Shown in pieces: positions 60,085-64,000 of a stretch of DNA of 64,000 bases. The position numbers and the translations under genes were made by a program. Position 1 is the stretch's first letter. Every line of letters starts with the position of its first letter. The notes below the pieces were generated by a model, which had not been told where the DNA came from, made no database searches, and was given only the letters and a program-made list of their open reading frames with translations. The stretch is taken from NCBI RefSeq assembly GCF_016482825.1, contig NZ_JAEMNV010000003.1, positions 124,001 through 188,000 on the forward strand, given 5' to 3'. The stretch is from Antrihabitans stalagmiti (GTDB lineage: Bacteria; Actinomycetota; Actinomycetes; Mycobacteriales; Mycobacteriaceae).

Positions 60085-60765
60085 TCAGGCGGTCAGTTCG
60101 AGGGTGCCACGCGGATTCCACGGCATCGGCCCGGTCGGAAAGCTGAACCGCAGCAACCGATGTGAGTTGTCGGCTTCGAAATGTGCGACGAAGGGCGGCA
60201 GGAAGCCTGCGATGACCTTGTCGAGCAGGCCGTTGATATGACTGAATCCCGGCCGGATGCGGACCTGCCAGGCGTCGAAGCTGCCTGCCGTGATGTCCAC
60301 CCTTGTGCGCTTCTCGATCTTGACCTCGAGCGGCCAGTAGATCGAAAACGCAAGCCAGATGTTGTGTTTGGACTTCGCGCCCTTGGTGAAGTCGAGTCCC
60401 CGCAACAGGGTCAGTCCGCCGATCAGCGGCATGACACCCTTCGGGAACGGCTGGAGTTCGCCGCCGAACTGCAGGTGTTGGGTGTCGACGAAGTAGCCCT
60501 CTTCGCGGGTGACCAGTTTGCCGTCGAAAAAGCTTGCCGCTTTGTAACTTTCGGCGTGAATCCGGCCGCCTTCGCGGCGGAATCGTTGCTCGACCTGCAT
60601 CGAGAGTTGATCTTTGACCCCGGCTTCGACCGCCGAGACGTACGAGGCGCCGTCGTGCTCGACGATGCTCGATACCTCGTACATCGTTGGGTCGTCCCCG
60701 ACCCGAATTCCGTAGACCGACTTCTCGCCGTCGGCTATGTCGGGGTCGCGGAAGGGACTGGTCAT
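60085..60765 (-). CDS. Hypothetical protein co-transcribed with fadD
   Basis: 226 residues from ATG 60765, chosen for AGGAG at good spacing. I do not recognise the family. The sequence alternates short beta-like strands (TMYEVSSIVEHDGASYVSAVEAG, LSMQVEQRFRREGGRIHAESY, HNIWLAFSIYWPLEVKIEKRTRVDI) and has no signal peptide, consistent with a beta-barrel or lipocalin-like lipid-binding fold (speculative). First gene after operator site 2, which lies 65 bp upstream. Confidence 0.7.
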   Translation of the reverse strand: MTSPFRDPDIADGEKSVYGIRVGDDPTMYEVSSIVEHDGASYVSAVEAGVKDQLSMQVEQRFRREGGRIHAESYKAASFFDGKLVTREEGYFVDTQHLQFGGELQPFPKGVMPLIGGLTLLRGLDFTKGAKSKHNIWLAFSIYWPLEVKIEKRTRVDITAGSFDAWQVRIRPGFSHINGLLDKVIAGFLPPFVAHFEADNSHRLLRFSFPTGPMPWNPRGTLELTA

Positions 60766-60829
60766 TGCGTTCTCCTGAGCGGTATCGAGCACTGCCACGG
60801 CTGCGGGGCAAGCATCAGCTGATTAAACC

Positions 60830-60845
60830 GACTGATGTATCATTC
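60830..60845. promoter_or_regulatory. Regulon operator, site 2 (226-aa gene and fadD)
   Basis: GACTGATGTATCATTC: 6-bp arms with one mismatch around 4 nt. ATTAAA precedes GACTGA with the same 2-nt gap as ATTAAT in site 1. It overlaps the stop codon of the ADCK-type gene (60840-60842) and lies 65 bp before ATG 60765. Confidence 0.72.
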
Positions 60846-62225
60846 GTCAAATATTCGTGAGCTTTCCCACTCGGCATGAGCGGTGCCGAGCGTGGTCTGT
60901 GGCGGATCGTCGTAGACCCACTCTCTGGCGATTCGATGCCAGTTGTTCGTTGCGCCGAGCTGACCGAGGACGCCGAACGTGAGAAACTCCGCTCTCCTGG
61001 AGAAGATGTGCTCGGGCGGCAGGTTCTGATGCCGCATGCCGGAGAACTCGGAGATTCGCGGATCTATCGCGAGCAACATGCTCCCACTCGCCATCGCGGG
61101 AGTTATCTCGATCGATTCGTCGTTCAGGTGCCAGCCTGCGGCTCCGTAGACGTAGTCGAGGCACTCGTCGATCGACACCCCTGCGTCGGCGTTGATCACG
61201 CCCCTGCGCACCATCAGATCGAAAAGGTCCTGGCTGCGGTTCTCCGATGCGGCACGGAGGCATTGCTTCTCGAAGTCGACGTGGACGGGATCCATCTTGT
61301 TGTAGAGCCCGAAGTCGATGAAGCCGACCTTTCCGTCCGAGCCGAGCAGGATATTTCCGGGGTGTGGATCACCGCAGAACTCGCTGTAGCTGAACATCGA
61401 ACCGATGTAGAACCGGTAGATAATCTCGCCCACTCGATCTCGATCCTGTTGCGGCAGTGCGCGAATCGCGTCGAAAGGTTGTCCGTCGAACAGCTCGGTC
61501 ACAACCACACGCCGACCGCTGGCTGCCGGAACGCTGTCGGGTACCGCGATGAACGGATGGCCTGCGAACAGCTGCGCGAGCTTGTGCTGTGTACGGGCTT
61601 CGCGCTCGTAGTCGAGCTCGCTCTCCATGTTCAGCTTGATCTCTCGTGCGAGTTCGGGAGCGGCAACAGTGGGGATCGTCGAACGCCAGAACTTGAGAAA
61701 CATGGCGAGGTTCTTCATGTCGGCACGGATCGCGATGTCGATGCCGGGGTACTGCACCTTGACCGCCACGCGACGTCCGTCGTGGAGTCGGGCGCGATAC
61801 ACCTGGCCTATGGAGGCCGCCGCGATCGGCACTTCGTCGAACTCGGCAAACACGTCGCTGATGCTGCGCGCCAGGTCGTCTTCGATGATCTTCCGCATTG
61901 CGTCGAACGAGACCTTGGGTGCCTGATCGCGCAGCACCGCGAGCTTGCGCTGAAAGTGCTCGCGATGGGATTCCGGAACGAGATCGAGGTCGATCACCGA
62001 GAGCATCTGCCCGATCTTCATCGCCGCGCCCTTCATGCTGCCCAGCACGGTGACGAGTTGATCGGCGGCTTGCAGCACTGCCTTCTCCGAGATCCTGGCC
62101 TTCGCCTCATCGGAGCGCCCGAGCATGGATGCACGTGTGCCCGCATTGCGTAGGGCCTGGCCAGCGGCTGCCTTCCCGATCTTCGAGCCGCGCGCTACTC
62201 GGGAGGTCGGTACTCGGTCGTTCAT
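60840..62225 (-). CDS. ADCK/UbiB/ABC1-type atypical kinase
   Basis: 461 residues from ATG 62225. Atypical kinase hallmarks in order: KxGQ-region MKGAAMKIGQMLS near residue 67, AAASIGQVYRA (the Ala-rich loop replacing the P-loop), VAVKVQYPG (the conserved Lys), ELDYEREA (ExD), CGDPHPGNILL (catalytic loop) and GFIDFGL (DFG). Members support ubiquinone and other prenyl-lipid metabolism through ATPase or lipid-handling activity. Preceded by operator site 3. The target lipid here is unknown. Confidence 0.92.
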   Translation of the reverse strand: MNDRVPTSRVARGSKIGKAAAGQALRNAGTRASMLGRSDEAKARISEKAVLQAADQLVTVLGSMKGAAMKIGQMLSVIDLDLVPESHREHFQRKLAVLRDQAPKVSFDAMRKIIEDDLARSISDVFAEFDEVPIAAASIGQVYRARLHDGRRVAVKVQYPGIDIAIRADMKNLAMFLKFWRSTIPTVAAPELAREIKLNMESELDYEREARTQHKLAQLFAGHPFIAVPDSVPAASGRRVVVTELFDGQPFDAIRALPQQDRDRVGEIIYRFYIGSMFSYSEFCGDPHPGNILLGSDGKVGFIDFGLYNKMDPVHVDFEKQCLRAASENRSQDLFDLMVRRGVINADAGVSIDECLDYVYGAAGWHLNDESIEITPAMASGSMLLAIDPRISEFSGMRHQNLPPEHIFSRRAEFLTFGVLGQLGATNNWHRIAREWVYDDPPQTTLGTAHAEWESSRIFDE

Positions 62226-62270
62226 ATGGACCCTTCGGTAGCCCCATGTGCCGTGCTATCGCATTAATTA

Positions 62271-62286
62271 GACTGACGTGTCACTC
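62271..62286. promoter_or_regulatory. Regulon operator, site 3 (ADCK gene / 113-aa membrane gene)
   Basis: GACTGACGTGTCACTC: 6-bp arms with one mismatch around 4 nt; ATTAAT precedes with a 2-nt gap as in site 1. It lies 46 bp before the ADCK ATG (62225, minus) and 74 bp before ATG 62360 (plus), so it can serve both divergent genes. Confidence 0.73.
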
Positions 62287-62359
62287 TATCTACACCGGTG
62301 AACTTCGAGCGTAGCCGTTCGCCGCACCAAGAGCATTCGCCACGAAAGGAACGTCGCAG

Positions 62360-62701
62360 ATGAACGGACGCAAACGCAAGGCCAAGCAAGCACTCGTGTC
62401 AGGCAGGGCATCGAAAACCCCGGTCGTGCTCAAGGTACGCACCCCCGACAGTCTGCCCGCACGGGTGATCGGGCTCGGCCTTGCGGGAACGGGCGCCGCG
62501 CACTTCACAGCGCCGCGAGCTTTCGACACCCTCACCGCCACTGCATTTCCGGAGAAGACACGCCAGTGGACCTACCGAAACGGGTTCACCGAACTGCTGC
62601 TCGGCCTGGCCATCACCTTCCGCCGGACGCGTCCGGTCGGTGCGATTGGCTCGGTTGCCTACGTGGCGTTCCTAGCGAATCGTGTGTCTTCGCAACGCTG
62701 A
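62360..62701 (+). CDS. Small membrane-associated protein (113 aa)
   Basis: ATG 62360 with GAAAGGA upstream. Basic N-terminus (NGRKRKAKQALVSGRASK), then hydrophobic stretches (VIGLGLAGTGAAHFTAP, GFTELLLGLAITF, IGSVAYVAFLANRV). The GxxHFxxP...RNGFTELLLG layout recalls DoxX-like membrane proteins, but the family is not certain. Divergent from the ADCK gene across operator site 3. Confidence 0.7.
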   Translation: MNGRKRKAKQALVSGRASKTPVVLKVRTPDSLPARVIGLGLAGTGAAHFTAPRAFDTLTATAFPEKTRQWTYRNGFTELLLGLAITFRRTRPVGAIGSVAYVAFLANRVSSQR

Positions 62702-62772
62702 ACGACCAGGCCGGTACGGTTCGCAGAAGCGAGAGAACATAGAACTAGACGGCGACGCGAGGCGGTGAACAG

Positions 62773-63450
62773 GTGACGGGCGACACGACAGACGCCGACG
62801 TGGTGCGCCCACGCCGCGGAAGACCCAAGCAGGAGGGCCTCGCCGAACGCCGTCGAGAGCAGATCGTCCAGTCTGCGTATCACGTTTTTGCCGCCAACGG
62901 CTACGAGTCGACGACCATCTCCGACGTCGCACGGCATGCGGGTGTCGGACAGGGCACGGTCTACCGGTACTTCGAGAGCAAGCGCGAAATTCTCGACCAC
63001 GTCTTCGATTACGCGGCGGGACAGTTCGTCGGCGTGATCATGACCGATGATCTGATGAGACCGATCGACTCGCTCGACGAATTCTCGGATCGACTGGTCG
63101 ATATCGCGAAGCGAATGGCTGCAACGCTCGAAGTTCAGCCGGATCTGTTGAAGCTGATCCTGGTCGAGGCAAGCGCGGCAGATGCCGAATTGAACGCGCG
63201 CATGCTCGGGTTGGAAGGGTTTCTCGCAGAGGCGATCGCGCGCGTCATGCAAGACGGCCAGGAGAAGGGCTGGGTACGCGCGGAGGTCGACACCGCGATG
63301 TACAGCCATTACGTCATCGCTCTCGTGATGCCGGGTGTGCGGCACGCGATTCTGGGCACCTTGACGCCGACGGTGAGCGATCGGTTCGCGACCGCAACGG
63401 TCGCCATACTTGCCGCGGCCCTTCGCGTTCCCGAGACCACGGCATCATGA
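62773..63450 (+). CDS. TetR-family regulator, first of an overlapping pair
   Basis: 225 residues from GTG 62773. HTH TISDVARHAGVGQGTVYRYFESKREILDHV near residues 48-78, preceded by an AT-hook-like RPRRGRPKQ. The C-terminal half ends TPTVSDRFATATVAILAAALR. Its stop overlaps the next TetR start by 4 bp. The closest regulator gene to operator sites 2 and 3, so a prime candidate for binding them. Confidence 0.9.
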   Translation: MTGDTTDADVVRPRRGRPKQEGLAERRREQIVQSAYHVFAANGYESTTISDVARHAGVGQGTVYRYFESKREILDHVFDYAAGQFVGVIMTDDLMRPIDSLDEFSDRLVDIAKRMAATLEVQPDLLKLILVEASAADAELNARMLGLEGFLAEAIARVMQDGQEKGWVRAEVDTAMYSHYVIALVMPGVRHAILGTLTPTVSDRFATATVAILAAALRVPETTAS

Positions 63451-64000
63451 CCGCGCAGGAAGCCGTTGATCGGCTGGAAGCACGCCGAGCCGACCTGGTG
63501 CACGCAGCGTCGGATCTGATTCTGAGCAAGGGCTACCGGAACACGTCGGTGGCGGACATCGTCAGCGCGCTCGGCTTGAGCCACGGCACGTTCTACAACT
63601 ACTTCGACAGTAGACGCGACGTGCTCGACGCCGTTATCGACTACGGCAGCCAACGACTCGCCGATCGGCTCGTCGGGTCGGACGATCCGGGTTCAGCGAC
63701 CACCCTCGACGACTTTCTCGCACAGCTGGACCGCATCAACAGACGACTGCACGAGTTGGTTGCCGACGAGCCGCGGCTGGTGCAGTTCATCGTTTTCGAA
63801 GCTGCCTCGATCGACCAGGAGCTCGTGCAGCGCATGCTGACGGCGTATCAGGGATTCGTCTCCTCGAACCGGAGCTACGTCGAGAACGGTATCGAAAAGG
63901 GTTTTCTCCGTAGTGATCTCGACTCCGAGGTGGCAAGCGAAGCGCTGTTGACGATGTTGCTGTCGAGTACGGTCGGCGCGCTCGGCGGGCAAGGTGTCGC
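63447..64000 (+). CDS. TetR-family regulator, second of an overlapping pair, cut by window end
   Basis: 184 residues are visible from ATG 63447; the C-terminus runs past the window. HTH NTSVADIVSALGLSHGTFYNYFDSRRDVLDAV near residues 32-62. The ligand domain begins DDFLAQLDRINRRLHELVADEPRLVQFIVFEAASIDQELVQRML, similar in spacing to the preceding TetR (LKLILVEASAADAELNARML), so the two look like diverged duplicates that could form heterodimers. Confidence 0.88.
   Translation, partial: MTAQEAVDRLEARRADLVHAASDLILSKGYRNTSVADIVSALGLSHGTFYNYFDSRRDVLDAVIDYGSQRLADRLVGSDDPGSATTLDDFLAQLDRINRRLHELVADEPRLVQFIVFEAASIDQELVQRMLTAYQGFVSSNRSYVENGIEKGFLRSDLDSEVASEALLTMLLSSTVGALGGQGV

Noticed and set aside
1-64000. 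CRISPR arrays, tRNA/rRNA genes, insertion sequences, prophage
   Set aside because: No spaced direct-repeat array, cloverleaf-like sequence, transposase motif or phage structural gene was seen on reading either strand.

Overview
The window is dense, GC-rich actinobacterial DNA. Two complete mce lipid-import operons, an EphD-type hydrolase/dehydrogenase fusion, many TetR regulators, FadD-type acyl-CoA synthetases and three Baeyer-Villiger-type flavin monooxygenases (BVMOs) point to a mycolic-acid-containing organism, most likely Rhodococcus or a close relative (inference from gene content only). Genes are packed with 1, 4 or 10 bp stop/start overlaps. No RNA genes, CRISPR arrays, transposases or phage genes were seen, and no gap without a gene exceeds 300 bp.

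Layout. 1-4250: a TetR-SDR-FadD operon (minus; fadD runs off the window start) faces a cytosolic-looking lipase, with two copies of a TetR-type palindrome between them. 4320-9635: an NAD-dependent epimerase, then a minus-strand block with a large unknown protein, a lipoprotein and a TfoX_N-like / ECF42-type sigma factor / DGPF-YCII module. 9866-17779: a 55-residue membrane protein, a TetR, and a seven-gene operon (HSL-type esterase, two BVMOs, two unknown proteins, two SDRs) recalling the mycobacterial mymA locus. 17780-19006: a PucR/CdaR-type regulator. 19305-27860: mce operon 1 (yrbEA, yrbEB, mceA-F, one Mce-associated protein). 27908-33954: a substrate-binding-like protein without signal peptide, a membrane PAS-GGDEF-EAL protein, two TetRs and a secreted lipase. 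34135-40436: a second oxidative operon (two ferritin-like paralogues, BVMO, SDR, hydrolase, flavin/2Fe-2S reductase) ending at a perfect 22-bp-arm hairpin shared with convergent ephD. 42416-44597: a divergent P450/TetR pair bracketed by two 71-bp direct repeats. 44710-48346: DUF445 protein, Abi-alpha-like protein, ankyrin protein, small membrane protein. 48355-56681: mce operon 2 (minus). 56916-64000: secreted lipase, FadD, a 226-residue unknown, an ADCK/UbiB-type kinase, a small membrane protein and two overlapping TetRs, the last cut by the window end.

How it fits together (inference). The window looks like a lipid/steroid/terpenoid acquisition and oxidation region: lipases release substrates, Mce systems import them, BVMOs, SDRs, P450 and esterases oxidise and cleave them, and FadDs activate acids to acyl-CoA. 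The most notable unexplained signal is a 16-bp dyad (GACTGA-N4-TCANTC with ATTAAW at fixed spacing) found upstream of mce operon 2, of the 226-aa/FadD pair and of the ADCK kinase, suggesting one small regulon, possibly run by the adjacent TetR pair. A second is a BVMO whose fingerprint histidine is replaced by arginine beside two BVMOs with intact motifs.
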